From positions 1-6,000 of the forward strand of contig CAMWQZ010000088.1 in the NCBI GenBank assembly GCA_947176515.1: 6,000 nt of DNA. The letters run 5' to 3'. The position numbers and the translations under genes are program-made. Below the pieces are notes generated by a model. The model was not told the DNA's origin, did not search any database, and saw nothing but the letters and a program-made list of their open reading frames with translations. Positions 5,414 to 6,000 of this stretch are shown here, one piece after another; position 1 is the first letter of the stretch, and every line of letters starts with the position of its first letter. Source of the stretch: an uncultured Bacteroidales bacterium (GTDB lineage: Bacteria; Bacteroidota; Bacteroidia; Bacteroidales; Muribaculaceae).

Positions 5414-6000
5414 ATGCGCATCGATATAATTACCGTCCTCCCCGAAATGCTTGAGTCGCCCTTAAACTGCTCGATACTCAAACGCGCCCAGGATAAGGGT
5501 CTTGCCGAGATTGCAGTCCATAATCTCAGAGACTACACGACCAACCGCCACCGCAAGGTTGATGACTATCCTTTTGGGGGCGACGCCGGCATGGTGATGC
5601 AGGTCGAGCCCGTCGACCGTTGCATTGCAGCCCTCAAGGAGCAACGTCATTACGATGAGGTGATATTCACCGCCCCTGACGGAGAGGTGTTCAACCAGCA
5701 GATTGCCAATCAAATGTCAATGCTCGACAACATTATCATACTCTGCGGCCACTATAAAGGGGTAGATTACCGTATCCGCGAACACCTTATCACGCGCGAA
5801 ATATCAATCGGAGATTATGTGCTGACGGGTGGAGAACTTCCGGCGGTGATTATTACGGATGCCATCGTCAGGCTACTGCCCGGTGTGATAGGTGACGAGC
5901 AGAGTGCTCTGACTGACTCGTTTCAGGATAACTTGCTTGAGCCCCCGATTTATACCCGTCCGGCGAGCTATAACGGTTGGGATGTGCCAGAAATATTGTT
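5414..6000 (+). CDS. trmD: tRNA (guanine-37-N1)-methyltransferase TrmD (3' end cut by window edge)
   Basis: TrmD uses S-adenosylmethionine to methylate G37 next to the anticodon, which prevents ribosomal frameshifting. It is a SPOUT enzyme acting as a homodimer. I translated 195 full codons from ATG 5414 to the right edge; the family is usually about 220-250 residues long, so only the C-terminal end is missing. The start [20 protein letters not shown] is typical. Other landmarks are [27 protein letters not shown] (36-62 region), [15 protein letters not shown] (110-124), and the trefoil-knot cofactor loop [16 protein letters not shown] (129-144). Arg153 (IVRLLPGV) and Asp168 ([17 protein letters not shown] region) correspond by motif to E. 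coli Arg154 and Asp169, the catalytic residues. The reading frame is intact, with no sign of decay. It stands alone on the plus strand in this window, divergent from the SIMPL gene. Confidence 0.97.
   Translation, partial: MRIDIITVLPEMLESPLNCSILKRAQDKGLAEIAVHNLRDYTTNRHRKVDDYPFGGDAGMVMQVEPVDRCIAALKEQRHYDEVIFTAPDGEVFNQQIANQMSMLDNIIILCGHYKGVDYRIREHLITREISIGDYVLTGGELPAVIITDAIVRLLPGVIGDEQSALTDSFQDNLLEPPIYTRPASYNGWDVPEIL

Noticed and set aside
5293..5481. N-terminal extension of the SIMPL protein to 5481.
   Set aside because: It would run through the divergent promoter region and overlap the first codons of trmD on the other strand, and it places the hydrophobic segment internally.
5462..5713. Minus-strand open frame opposite trmD.
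   Set aside because: trmD is clearly recognisable and intact on the plus strand; the opposite frame has no family resemblance.

Overview
The window looks like a chromosomal housekeeping segment from a member of the Bacteroidales (Bacteroidota). The Muribaculaceae are a plausible guess, because the base composition is roughly balanced and the protein sequences resemble Bacteroides/Muribaculaceae forms, but the family cannot be fixed from this window alone. Support for the phylum comes from the wording of the SecG, LptE, SIMPL-domain, DnaX and TrmD proteins, from several TAnnTTTG promoter boxes (the Bacteroidota -7 element), and from the lack of clear Shine-Dalgarno sequences.

Layout, left to right: secG (minus, cut by the left edge); a fast-evolving TPR-like protein (minus); lptE, the outer-membrane LPS-assembly lipoprotein (minus); a sigma-54-dependent Fis-family activator without a sensor domain (minus); dnaX, the DNA polymerase III gamma/tau subunit (minus); a membrane-anchored SIMPL/DUF541 protein (minus); a 121-bp divergent promoter region; and trmD, the tRNA (guanine-37-N1) methyltransferase (plus, cut by the right edge). 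No stretch above 300 bases lacks a gene.

The four left-hand genes form a tight cluster. The activator and lptE overlap by 17 bp, lptE and the TPR gene are 1 bp apart, and the TPR gene and secG are 33 bp apart. They are read in the order activator, lptE, TPR protein, secG, and probably share a transcript. The theme is the cell envelope: a regulator, LPS export and protein translocation. dnaX and the SIMPL gene lie upstream on the same strand, but each gap of about 60 bp carries its own AT-rich inverted repeat and TAnnTTTG box, so separate transcription starts are likely.

I see no phage, CRISPR, insertion sequence, tRNA, rRNA or defence system, and no evidence of a new multi-gene system. The most unusual feature is a pair of GC-rich palindromes, 48 bp apart and in phase, inside the linker of the TPR gene. 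They look like a REP-type dispersed repeat that has been domesticated as coding sequence. The very short predicted leaders of dnaX and the activator, and their similarly placed upstream inverted repeats, are secondary points of interest.
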